Below, piece after piece: positions 8,471 through 16,447 of a DNA stretch of 64,000 bases. The notes below the pieces were generated by a model. That model did not search any database. It worked only from the letters and a program-made list of their open reading frames with translations, and was not told the origin of the DNA. The stretch spans positions 4,035 to 68,034 of the forward strand of contig NZ_DATMGA010000003.1 of NCBI RefSeq assembly GCF_035555955.1. The letters run 5' to 3'. This DNA is from Eoetvoesia sp035555955. Its GTDB lineage: Bacteria; Pseudomonadota; Gammaproteobacteria; Burkholderiales; Burkholderiaceae_B. How positions within the stretch are numbered: position 1 is the stretch's first letter; each line of letters begins with the position of its first letter. A program made the position numbers and the translations under genes.

Positions 8471-9568
8471 CTATACCTGCTCGTTCGCCATGCGTAGCAG
8501 GATGCGGCGCATGGCGACGCCGGCCTGATCGCTTTTTATGTGGATCTCGGCGCCGGTCGCCTCGGGTTCGGTCCGGTAGATGCGGGCGATGGCCTCGAGC
8601 GCGCCCTTGTCCTCGTTGAACGCCGTGATGGCGCTTTGCCTCATGTATTCGTCCACCTCGGTCTCGCCCAAGGCGAAGTCGCGGGCGAACGAAAACCAGT
8701 AATGCGTGGAGTCCTGGGTTTCCGGGGTGGCGAAGTGGGTGATGTAGACCGTGAAATCGCGGCGCTTGCCCGGTTCGGGCTGCAGGTCGGAAAGCACGGC
8801 CGAGGCATGATGCATGGCCGGCGAAACGAATTCGGATTCCGTGCGGCGCGACATTTTTCCGGCAATGCCGGTGCGCGCGTAGATGGGGGGCACGTCGCAT
8901 TCAGCGACGAAGCGGCTGATGTGCACGGTGTTCTCGGTGGTGGATACCTCGAACGGGCTGCGGGCGTACTCGGGGGTGCCCAGCGTGGACGGATGCAGGT
9001 AGGTGAAATGCGACAAGTCCAGCAGATTCTCTTGCAGGTAGACATAGTTGGCCTGCAGGCTTAGATAGCTTGTGACGTAGTTCCACTTGGGGTCCACCAG
9101 CCAACTGGTATCGGGGATGGCGCTTTCATCGGCCCTGGCGGCATCGTCCATCCATATCCACACGAAGGGGCCGCGTTCCGCCACTGGATAGGAACGGGTA
9201 CAGGTACTGGGGGGAACCGACGTTTGCGAGGGAATCTCCGCGCAGGATCCGTCCTGGCGGAAAGCCAGGCCATGGTAGCCGCAACGCAGAACGTCGCCCT
9301 CGAGCTTGCCCTGCGACAACGGAAACGAGCGGTGCGGGCACCGATTGAGCAAAGCCACCGGCTGCCCGCCCTGCGTGCGATAAAACACCAGGCTTTGGCC
9401 GAGCAGAGTCCGCTCGCGCGGCTCGCGCGTGAAGTCGCTGCCCCAGCCGGCGATGTACCAGCAATTTTTCACCAGCGGCGTCTTCCCGTCGGCCAGGCGC
9501 GCATTGGCCTTTGCCAGTGCGGCGACAGCTGCCGATGCCGCCACGCCGGCCTGTTCGTTTGCTCCCAT
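8471..9568 (-). CDS. Rieske aromatic oxygenase, VanA-like
   Basis: 365 residues. The N-terminal Rieske [2Fe-2S] domain has ligands Cys77/His79 (CPHRSFPLSQG) and Cys96/His99 (CGYHG). The catalytic mononuclear-iron motif NLLDLSHFTYLHPSTLG puts His187 and His192 at about 180-197. This resembles vanillate O-demethylase oxygenase and related phenoxy- or methoxybenzoate oxygenases. No ferredoxin reductase gene (VanB type) is in the cassette, so it must borrow a reductase from elsewhere. ATG at 9568 follows an AAGGAG site. It is the first gene of the unit and is divergent from the IclR regulator. Confidence 0.88.
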   Translation of the reverse strand: MGANEQAGVAASAAVAALAKANARLADGKTPLVKNCWYIAGWGSDFTREPRERTLLGQSLVFYRTQGGQPVALLNRCPHRSFPLSQGKLEGDVLRCGYHGLAFRQDGSCAEIPSQTSVPPSTCTRSYPVAERGPFVWIWMDDAARADESAIPDTSWLVDPKWNYVTSYLSLQANYVYLQENLLDLSHFTYLHPSTLGTPEYARSPFEVSTTENTVHISRFVAECDVPPIYARTGIAGKMSRRTESEFVSPAMHHASAVLSDLQPEPGKRRDFTVYITHFATPETQDSTHYWFSFARDFALGETEVDEYMRQSAITAFNEDKGALEAIARIYRTEPEATGAEIHIKSDQAGVAMRRILLRMANEQV

Positions 9569-9643
9569 TTTTTGCTCCTTGCACAGATGTTGGACGACCC
9601 TTTTGCTGCCGAGCACGGGTAAACCTGCTGGCCTGCGAAATAT

Positions 9644-9671
9644 TAATGCAGCATTGCTGCACTAATGCAGC
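9644..9671. promoter_or_regulatory. Probable IclR operator between the aromatic operon and its regulator
   Basis: The 280-base gap between the Rieske gene and the iclR-type gene contains TGCAGC-ATT-GCTGCA at 9647-9661, a perfect inverted repeat. A third half-site TGCAGC lies at 9666-9671, and TAATGCAGC occurs twice with a 19-base offset (9644, 9663). It lies about 75 bases upstream of the oxygenase start. IclR proteins bind such palindromes in divergent promoters. Assignment to this regulator is inferred from position. Confidence 0.55.
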
Positions 9672-9848
9672 TATAGTATCATTGCTTCAGATCAAAAAAA
9701 TATCCGGGAATTCCCGGAATCGGCCATTGGGGCAACGCCCGACAACATCGGCAATCCCCCATGCCGCTATACTTTCGCTGGGCATGCGCCCTGGCCGCGG
9801 CGTTTTCCACGGTACATGACGTTCTGCAAGGAGCAGGCAAGCAGTTCT

Positions 9849-10640
9849 ATGGCAAAGGGAATCCAATCCATCGATATCGCGTTCGGCGTGCTGCACGCGC
9901 TTCAGCACAGCACTGGCCCGATGCTGCTGAAGGACATCGCTGCGCGCACCGGCATGTCGGCAAGCAAGGCCAGGATGTATTTGGTCAGCCTGCTGCGCAC
10001 CGGGCTGGTCTCGCAAAACGCAAGCAGCGCCTATACCCTGGGCCCGGCCGCACTGAACCTGGGCCTGGCCGCCTTCAAGCAGATCGACCTGATGGATACG
10101 ACGCGAAGGCTGCTGACTTCGCTGACGGAAGAAACCCAGGCCCCCACCATGCTGAACATATGGGCCGGCACGTCCATAAGAATCATTGCCCGCAACGACA
10201 GCGCCGGCGACCTGCCCATCCACTTCCGCATAGGAGGAACCGCCGCCCTGACCAATACGGCGACGGGGCGGGTCTTCATGGCTTATTTGCCGGCCGGGGT
10301 CGTCATGCCTTACGTACAGAGCGAACTGGCAAACAAGCCGGCAACGGGGGAAGATGCCGTGACCATGGAGGCCCTGGAGCAGCGCGTCCACGCCATCCGC
10401 GAACGCGGCTACGATATGTCGCCCGATGTCGTGCTGACCACCGATCCCCACATCACACTGCAGGGCTATGGGGCCATCGCCGTGCCGGTCGTCGACATTT
10501 CCCAGGAGCTGCGGTTCGTCATCACCGTGCTGTACCGCAAGACCAGCGATACCCGCGAAGCCGATACCATAGCCAGCATCCTGGAAAAAATCCGCGACGC
10601 CATTCCTACCCCCGTGCTGCCGCCCGTCCGGGCCTCCTGA
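9849..10640 (+). CDS. IclR-family transcriptional regulator
   Basis: 263 residues. N-terminal winged helix about residues 1-70 (MAKGIQSIDIAFGVL, with the recognition helix in MSASKARMYLVSLLRTGLV), then the IclR effector domain with NTATGRVFMAY near the middle. It is divergent from the Rieske/LigAB operon and has a palindrome between them. I therefore infer that it regulates the operon in response to an aromatic acid. Start choice: 9849 gives the usual IclR beginning; an upstream ATG at 9816 adds 11 residues and cannot be excluded, because the AAGGAG at 9827 lies 16 bases before 9849. Confidence 0.85.
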   Translation: MAKGIQSIDIAFGVLHALQHSTGPMLLKDIAARTGMSASKARMYLVSLLRTGLVSQNASSAYTLGPAALNLGLAAFKQIDLMDTTRRLLTSLTEETQAPTMLNIWAGTSIRIIARNDSAGDLPIHFRIGGTAALTNTATGRVFMAYLPAGVVMPYVQSELANKPATGEDAVTMEALEQRVHAIRERGYDMSPDVVLTTDPHITLQGYGAIAVPVVDISQELRFVITVLYRKTSDTREADTIASILEKIRDAIPTPVLPPVRAS

Positions 10641-10678
10641 AGCCTATACTCCCAGAACAACGCATCCCTGGACTTTCC

Positions 10679-11323
10679 ATGACCCGCATCGCACTCATCC
10701 ACGCCCTGGCTCAATCCGTTCCGCCCATCAACCAAGCCTTTGCGCGCCTGTGGCCCGAAGCCACGCTGATGAACCTGCTTGACGACAGCCTGTCGGCCGA
10801 CGTGGCGAAAACCGGACTGGACGCGTGCATGCACCAGCGCTTCATGACCTTGGCCGACTATGCAGTGGGCTGCGGGTCCGACGCCATCCTCTATACCTGC
10901 TCGGCCTTCGGCCCCTGCATCGAAGCCGTGGCCCGCAAATACCCAGACATGCCGGTGCTCAAGCCCAACGAAGCCATGATTGCGCAAGCGGCCAGGCGCG
11001 GCAAACGCATCGGCCTGGTGGCGACCTTCGCCCCCACCCTGGCCTCCATGCCGGCCGAGTTTCCCGGCACCGTCGAAGTCGAGACCGAGCTGGCGGCGGG
11101 CGCGCTGGACGCCCTGAACGCCGGCGATGCCGCGCGCCACGACGAGCTGGCTGCGCAGGCTGCCGGCCGCCTGCAGGCGCGGGGCTGCGACCTGATCGCC
11201 CTGGCGCAGTTCAGCCTGGCGCGCGCCGCGCCAAAAGTCGCCCAAAGCGTCCCGCTCGATGTGTTGACGACCGTCGACAGCGCGGTCGAGCTGCTGCGCG
11301 AAAAGCTGGCCCCGGGCCGCTAA
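10679..11323 (+). CDS. Aspartate/glutamate racemase-family protein
   Basis: 214 residues with the Asp/Glu racemase fold. The first catalytic cysteine lies in LYTCSAFGPCIEA (about residue 75). The region that normally carries the second catalytic cysteine reads CDLIALAQFSLARAA, with no cysteine after the strand. A two-base racemase mechanism is therefore doubtful, and a decarboxylase or isomerase such as the arylmalonate decarboxylase group is possible. It starts 38 bases after the iclR stop and is probably co-transcribed with it, suggesting a role in the same catabolic pathway. Function unproven. Confidence 0.7.
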   Translation: MTRIALIHALAQSVPPINQAFARLWPEATLMNLLDDSLSADVAKTGLDACMHQRFMTLADYAVGCGSDAILYTCSAFGPCIEAVARKYPDMPVLKPNEAMIAQAARRGKRIGLVATFAPTLASMPAEFPGTVEVETELAAGALDALNAGDAARHDELAAQAAGRLQARGCDLIALAQFSLARAAPKVAQSVPLDVLTTVDSAVELLREKLAPGR

Positions 11324-11381
11324 TCCCGCCCGCCGTGCGTATCCGGTACGACGCTTGCCTTGAAAATCCGCGGGCCGCAGC

Positions 11382-12395
11382 CTAGCCAATGCACAGATAG
11401 CCGCGCGTAAGCCCTTCCGCGGCCATCATCGAGCCGCTTTCCGAAATACGAACGGCCCCATAGCCCGGCGGACAGCTGCAGGCGCCGGTAATCAGGTTGT
11501 AGGTTCCGGCGGCACAGCCGGTCTTGGTATTGGTGGAATACCCTCCGCCGCCCCGCCCTCCCGCCGGCAGCCAGACATTGCCCCAGCAGACAAGCAGGGC
11601 GCCGTAAGCGGCGCGCGCCATCAATCCATCCGCCGGGCAGGCCGTTCGCTCTGTGGCTTCGGCGCCAATCGACAGGTACCCCTGCACATTGACCGAAGCC
11701 TGCGCATGGATATCGCCTTTTACCGTAGCCGTGCCCTGTAGATCTGGGTCTCGGCTATCCCGCACCCGCAGGTAATCGGTGGCCGCCAATTGCTCGGCGG
11801 TGACCGCCATGGCAACGGTACCATCAGGCAGCGGATCCAAGCCCGGAACAGGAGGATTGGGAAACTGAAAAGCCGCCCCGCCTATCTGATGGGAACGGCC
11901 GCGCAAGACGGCCCCGCCCTGGCCCTGGGCCGCGAGCAGCCACTGCGCCACCAACTGCTCGCCGGACGACGAGGCCATGGCGTCGGGCAGCGCCCGGCTG
12001 CTGTGGACGAGCGCTTCGACGCGGCACTCGTTGCCGGGACATGGCCCGCTGCGCATGATGCGGATCGTCGCCCCCAAGCCTCGCACGCCGGACTCGGGAA
12101 AGCCCGCCGACAGCAAGCCCGCCGCCTTCAATTCGGCAAGCCGCGGCCGGGCCCAATCGGCATAGCCAAGATGCGCGAGCTCGGCGGTGCCCGAGGCCGC
12201 CCGCAGTACCGCCTTGTGACGATCCAGGTATGCGAACGCCGCCAGCCGTATCGACGACATCCACACGGCGGCGGCCTGGGCCGCCGCGTCGTTGATGCGA
12301 TTGGCGACCTGGCCGGCGCCCCATACCGCAAGCAGTGTGGCGACGAGCAAGGCCACGGTCAGCTCCAGCATGGCGAAACCTCGCTGCCTGCGCAC
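11382..12395 (-). CDS. pilV: PilV-like minor pilin (type IVb pilus tip protein)
   Basis: 337 residues. A short six-residue leader ends in Gly, followed by FAMLELTVALLVATLL, with Glu at +5 of the mature protein. This is a class III signal for prepilin peptidase followed by the hydrophobic pilin helix. The rest resembles the constant part of R64 PilV. The C-terminal part is Cys- and Gly-rich, with a GGRGGGGYSTNTKTGC turn and CSCPPGYG. In R64 the C-terminus is switched by a shufflon; here no inverted sfx-type repeats or recombinase gene are visible, so a single fixed tip is expected. It is the last gene of the pilus operon. Confidence 0.8.
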   Translation of the reverse strand: MRRQRGFAMLELTVALLVATLLAVWGAGQVANRINDAAAQAAAVWMSSIRLAAFAYLDRHKAVLRAASGTAELAHLGYADWARPRLAELKAAGLLSAGFPESGVRGLGATIRIMRSGPCPGNECRVEALVHSSRALPDAMASSSGEQLVAQWLLAAQGQGGAVLRGRSHQIGGAAFQFPNPPVPGLDPLPDGTVAMAVTAEQLAATDYLRVRDSRDPDLQGTATVKGDIHAQASVNVQGYLSIGAEATERTACPADGLMARAAYGALLVCWGNVWLPAGGRGGGGYSTNTKTGCAAGTYNLITGACSCPPGYGAVRISESGSMMAAEGLTRGYLCIG

Positions 12396-12404
12396 GGCAG
12401 CCGC

Positions 12405-12989
12405 CTAGCTTGCCACGAAGACGAAGGTATTTACGTCGCCTCGCCCGCACAGGGTTTCGGCGTTGAGAGCGTTATAGGGAGTGCCGGCATCCTTGACCGT
12501 TGCGGCGGACTGCCCGTCGGCCGAAATGGAAATGGAGTCGGACACCCGCTGCATGACCGAAGCGATGGACGGGCACGCCGCGTTGTTGACGCTGGTAAGC
12601 GTAATGGAAAAGGCGGCGCCCGATTCTGCGGCGGCAACCGTCACCTCGCCGCTGCCGCCAAGGCCATGCAGGATGCGGGTGGTGGAATCGCTGCCCGATA
12701 CCGAGAAAATGCTGGACTCCCGCACGAGATTGGCCAGATGGTTCGTATCGATATCGGCATACGGCGTGGTCGACCCGTTGGGCGCGTTGACCTTGGTCTG
12801 CAGGATGAAACGCGCCAGCTCTTCGCCGACTTTGGGGACTTTGTTTTCGATGATGTATCCCCCGACGGCTGGAACACTGATGATGGCCAGCAACAACACG
12901 ATGGCCGTGACGATGGAAACCTCGATCAGGGAAAAACCCTGCTGGCGCATAGCCTGGCTGCGCTTGATTTTCAGACGGGACGCAAACAT
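12405..12989 (-). CDS. pilS: Type IVb major prepilin PilS
   Basis: 194 residues. An 18-residue basic leader (MFASRLKIKRSQAMRQQG) is cut before FSLIEVSIVTAIVLLLAIISV, with the invariant Glu at +5. The long leader is typical of type IVb prepilins. Two cysteines in the C-terminal half (NNAACPSI and ETLCGRG) likely form the disulfide-bonded D-region of the pilin. ATG at 12989 has a strong AAGGAG site. It lies between pilR and pilV, as in the R64 order. Confidence 0.88.
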   Translation of the reverse strand: MFASRLKIKRSQAMRQQGFSLIEVSIVTAIVLLLAIISVPAVGGYIIENKVPKVGEELARFILQTKVNAPNGSTTPYADIDTNHLANLVRESSIFSVSGSDSTTRILHGLGGSGEVTVAAAESGAAFSITLTSVNNAACPSIASVMQRVSDSISISADGQSAATVKDAGTPYNALNAETLCGRGDVNTFVFVAS

Positions 12990-13014
12990 TTCCTCTCCTT
13001 GAGTAAGGCCGGCC

Positions 13015-14148
13015 CTATTGGCTGGCGTAAAAAAACATGAGCAAACGACGCAGCTCGTCGATGACGGCGTAATGCCAAAGCGCCACGGCGAGCAACGCAG
13101 CAAGACAGGCCAGCAGCATCGCCCAGCGCAATGCGCCGACGCGCACGGCAATGACATGCAGGAGGCGGTCTTTCAGGCGCTGGCGCACCAGCGTCAAAGC
13201 ATGGGCCAGCCCGTGCGCCTGAGCCATATCGACCAGAAACCAGTGCAGGTCCGCTTCCAGCATTCCGGTTCCGAAGGTATCGGCCCCGGTCAGACCCGCG
13301 TCTACGCGGGCCAGCATGGCGTCGAGATGCCAGCGCAGCCATGGCGAGGCGCCGGCCTTCTGCATGGCCAGCGCGGTTCGCAACTGGGTGGACGCCGACT
13401 CATGGCGCGTCAGGACAATGGTGATCATCGCCAGGAAATGCATGGCTTGGACGCCGCGATAAACACGCCAGGGCGAATACTCGTCCAGACAGCGGCGAAT
13501 CCTGCCCGTGCAATTGGGCAGCGACCAGGCCAGCAAAACCCCTGCGCCCACGATCGACACCAGCAGAAAGATCCAGTTCGCCAGGATGGCATCCGAAAAC
13601 CGGAACAGGGCCCGCGTAAGCACCGCATGGAACTCCGGCGGAACGGCGCCGAATACCTGCCGCAGCCTGGGGACCGTATACAGCGGGATAGCCAGCAACA
13701 TGGCCAGCAACACGCACGCGCCAAGCACCGCCGACCACATGGCGGAAACCACGATGCGACGCGCGCGGCGCAGCAACGCCACCGCATCCGCCAGTTCGCC
13801 CAAAGTGCGGGTGAGCGCGGCATTGCCCGACAATTGCGCCACCCGTATCAAGGTCAGTTCGGCCAATGGGAAACAGTCTTGCCAAGTGGCATAGAGGTCG
13901 CCGCCGCTTATTTGGTATGCCTGCGCCCAGCGATGGGACAATCGGCCGCGCACGGTCTTCCAGCCGTGACGGCCCGCGTCCTGCTCGAAAATCTTCTTGA
14001 CGGTAAGCCGGCCTTGCGCGCCCTGGATCAGCACCGACAGGTATTCGAAATAGTCGGAGCGTCGCCCGGCGAACCGGCGACGATCCATCTCGAACACGGC
14101 CTGTTCGGCCCAGTGGCTTCGGCCGGAAGAAGGAAAGACGCGCTTCAT
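13015..14148 (-). CDS. pilR: Type IVb pilus inner-membrane platform protein PilR (GspF-like)
   Basis: 377 residues. Three hydrophobic segments (about 135-160, 185-215 and 345-365) and two cytoplasmic GspF-type helical domains are visible. The first begins near RRSDYFEYLSVLIQGA and the second near RGVQAMHFLAMITIVLTRHES. It anchors the PilQ ATPase to the inner membrane. The start overlaps the pilQ stop (ATGA). GspF motifs are divergent, as in other type IVb systems, so the call also leans on operon position. Confidence 0.85.
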   Translation of the reverse strand: MKRVFPSSGRSHWAEQAVFEMDRRRFAGRRSDYFEYLSVLIQGAQGRLTVKKIFEQDAGRHGWKTVRGRLSHRWAQAYQISGGDLYATWQDCFPLAELTLIRVAQLSGNAALTRTLGELADAVALLRRARRIVVSAMWSAVLGACVLLAMLLAIPLYTVPRLRQVFGAVPPEFHAVLTRALFRFSDAILANWIFLLVSIVGAGVLLAWSLPNCTGRIRRCLDEYSPWRVYRGVQAMHFLAMITIVLTRHESASTQLRTALAMQKAGASPWLRWHLDAMLARVDAGLTGADTFGTGMLEADLHWFLVDMAQAHGLAHALTLVRQRLKDRLLHVIAVRVGALRWAMLLACLAALLAVALWHYAVIDELRRLLMFFYASQ

Positions 14149-15902
14149 GCGAACGCCCGCAAGGGAAGCGGCCCGGAACGTAAATCGCCCGAGCCAGCCG
14201 ACATGTCGAAAGAGCCGAAATGCAGCTCGATGTCGCGCACATCGATTTCCGCATTGAATGCCTTGAGCATCGCGCAGGCAAGCGCGGTTCGGGAACCATC
14301 ACGGCCCGGCGGACGCCAATGGGCAGGTTCACTGCCGTTGCGGATGCTCTCGAGAAAGCCCGGGCTGTGCGCCGGTTCGACGTATTCGGCAACCACGGTA
14401 CGCCCGCGATAGCCGGCCAATGCAACATCGCGCCCGGAGTGGCAGGCGGAGCAACCCAGCGGATTGCGTAATCGCAGCACGGCGGGGTCGCCGCCAAAAT
14501 GCTGGGCAATGGTTTCGACCCAGGGTCGCCACTCGCGCGGCTTGCGGCGGGCATCGAACGGCGATTGGCCGCGCCCCCACAACACCGATGCCGGCAGCGC
14601 GCAATCCGGACACAGGCGAGGCAACAGCGCCTGGTAGACCAGTAATTTAAGGACACCTGGGACGGCAAGGAAGTCGCGCGACACGCCGATGAAATCGGAA
14701 GCCAGGCGCTCCGGGATCAGGGCTGCCGACAACGCATGGGTGGTCGTGTAGACATTGACGCCCGAGCCGGCCAGATCCATGAAGGCGCCGCCGGTCTCCT
14801 TGTCGCGTATTTCGCCCAACAGCACGTCGTTCATGGCCGAACGCTTGAGCGCCCGCAGCTTGACGGCGAACCCGTCGGGCGCCTGTGCGCCGAAGTCGCG
14901 CACCACGGTATTTTGTATGGCGCGGGGAATCAGGTATTCAACCGGGTCCTCCAGCGTGACCACCTTGCGTTCTTCGGGCAGGCGGGAAATCAGCGAGGCC
15001 AGGGTCGTGGATTTTCCCGAACCGACCGCGCCCGCGAAAATGATGGCGCCGCCTTCGGTTCGCATGGCGCATTCGATTACCTGGATCTGCTCCGGCAAAT
15101 ACCCCAGTTGCTCCAGCGTCAGGCCTATGGAACCCGCCTCCCGTTCGAGCAGGCGGATGCACACGCTCGGCCCCTGATCGGCTGAAAGGGATGCCCAGCG
15201 CAACAAGACCGGCCGGCCGTCTACCTGCTTGAGCAGGCTGCCCTGCTGTTCGGCCCGGGGATCGAAGACCGCGCCATTGCCCCCGCGGATATCCATCCAT
15301 GCCACCGAGAGCATATCGACCAGCATGCTGGTGGGCATACGGCGAAACCGCTCTGGAGCGATATAGCGGCCGGACACGGTGTACTTGACCTCGGACTCGG
15401 TTTCGCCGTGCCGGATATTGATGTGCAGGTCGCTGGCCGCATGGCGCACACCCCACTCGACCATGTCCTGAAACGCCTGGGCCAGAGCGGTTCGCGAATG
15501 CTCCAGCAAGGCGTGGCCCGCCTGCCGCGAGGAATGCGCACCCACTTGGTTGCGCACGATCGCCAGCAACAAGGGCGCCGCCAGGACGTACCGTTGCGGG
15601 CAGGACAATGTATAGCCGTATCGCTCGATACGGCGGGCCAGTTCGTCCGCCTGGTCGCTGCCCACATGCTCGGGCAGCGAAAGAATGGCCACGGAGTGGT
15701 CGGCCAGCAGCACGGGGCAAAGCCGCGCCGCCAGATCCTGGACACCCAGCTCGGCACAGAGAGGCCGAAGCAATGCGGGTTCGAGCGCCAGCAGTTCGTC
15801 ATGGCTGGAAATCGCCACGGCATGCGACGCATCGAACCGGGAACTGGATGCCGCGACATCGGCGACTCGTAGACCCAAACGATTCCCCCAGGGTACGCGC
15901 AT
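14145..15902 (-). CDS. pilQ: Type IVb pilus assembly ATPase PilQ (GspE/VirB11 family)
   Basis: Powers pilin polymerisation at the inner membrane. 585 residues. Walker A GAVGSGKSTT is at 291-300, the Asp box TLEDPVEY about 316-323, Walker B-like VLLGEIRDKETG about 357-368, and a tetracysteine zinc site CPDC...CSAC in the last third. The N-terminal 150 residues are poorly conserved. The start at 15902 (MRVPWGNRLG) follows AGGAAAGG. The frame continues 145 codons further up, but that stretch lies opposite pilP coding and lacks family similarity. No retraction ATPase is present in this operon. Confidence 0.9.
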   Translation of the reverse strand: MRVPWGNRLGLRVADVAASSSRFDASHAVAISSHDELLALEPALLRPLCAELGVQDLAARLCPVLLADHSVAILSLPEHVGSDQADELARRIERYGYTLSCPQRYVLAAPLLLAIVRNQVGAHSSRQAGHALLEHSRTALAQAFQDMVEWGVRHAASDLHINIRHGETESEVKYTVSGRYIAPERFRRMPTSMLVDMLSVAWMDIRGGNGAVFDPRAEQQGSLLKQVDGRPVLLRWASLSADQGPSVCIRLLEREAGSIGLTLEQLGYLPEQIQVIECAMRTEGGAIIFAGAVGSGKSTTLASLISRLPEERKVVTLEDPVEYLIPRAIQNTVVRDFGAQAPDGFAVKLRALKRSAMNDVLLGEIRDKETGGAFMDLAGSGVNVYTTTHALSAALIPERLASDFIGVSRDFLAVPGVLKLLVYQALLPRLCPDCALPASVLWGRGQSPFDARRKPREWRPWVETIAQHFGGDPAVLRLRNPLGCSACHSGRDVALAGYRGRTVVAEYVEPAHSPGFLESIRNGSEPAHWRPPGRDGSRTALACAMLKAFNAEIDVRDIELHFGSFDMSAGSGDLRSGPLPLRAFA

Positions 15903-15907
15903 GGAAA

Positions 15908-16447
15908 TCACCTTTCCTGAATGGGCTGTCCGGCCAGGCACAGTTGGGTTTCGCGCGACTCGCGCTCGAGGCGCACGCACGCGCTGTCCATGGCGCGCAG
16001 CGTATAGGCGGACTTGCCGGCCTTGCGCTGCCCCACGGGCAAGGGATGGCCGTTCATGTACAGATGCGTATCGGCGCCGATACGCACTTCCGCCGCCAGT
16101 TTTTTTCCTACCCCGTAAATCGCGACAAGCCTGGGCGCTGCCGATTGTCCGGATGTCCTCTGGCCCGCATCGCCGGGCCGGCTGGCTCCTTGCAATTTTT
16201 TCTGGGCCTGGCTCAATGCCAAGGCGGTTTCCAGTCGGATCAGTTCGCGCACCGAGATCTGGTCGGCGGCGAGCTCGTCGGCATCGGCAGCGCCGACGGC
16301 CGTTGGCTGTGCAGCCGCCGGCGCAGCAAGCGCACACGCCAGGCAGCCATAGGCGGCGCTACGACGAAAAAATGGGCGAAGCCGCCGCTTGCCCGGAATG
16401 CGGCGCCACGCCTGGAGCCGCATCGAGGGGTTCGGACTGGATTTCAT
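15908..16447 (-). CDS. pilP: Type IV pilus biogenesis protein PilP
   Basis: 179 residues. A basic N-terminus and hydrophobic run ending AAPAAAQ look like a secretion signal for the periplasm. The mature part has ISVRELIRLETALALSQAQKKLQ followed by RLVAIYGVGKKLAAEV and a Ser/Tyr-rich C-terminus, the pattern of the small R64-type PilP family. ATG at 16447 (MKSSPNPSM) has GGAGA 6 bases upstream; a second ATG at 16423 is possible. Its first 89 bases overlap the 3' end of pilO in another frame, a long overlap even for coupled genes. Confidence 0.78.
   Translation of the reverse strand: MKSSPNPSMRLQAWRRIPGKRRLRPFFRRSAAYGCLACALAAPAAAQPTAVGAADADELAADQISVRELIRLETALALSQAQKKLQGASRPGDAGQRTSGQSAAPRLVAIYGVGKKLAAEVRIGADTHLYMNGHPLPVGQRKAGKSAYTLRAMDSACVRLERESRETQLCLAGQPIQER

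Noticed and set aside
11382..12395. Shufflon at the pilV 3' end
   Set aside because: No inverted 19-base sfx-like repeats, alternative C-terminal segments or recombinase gene found downstream.
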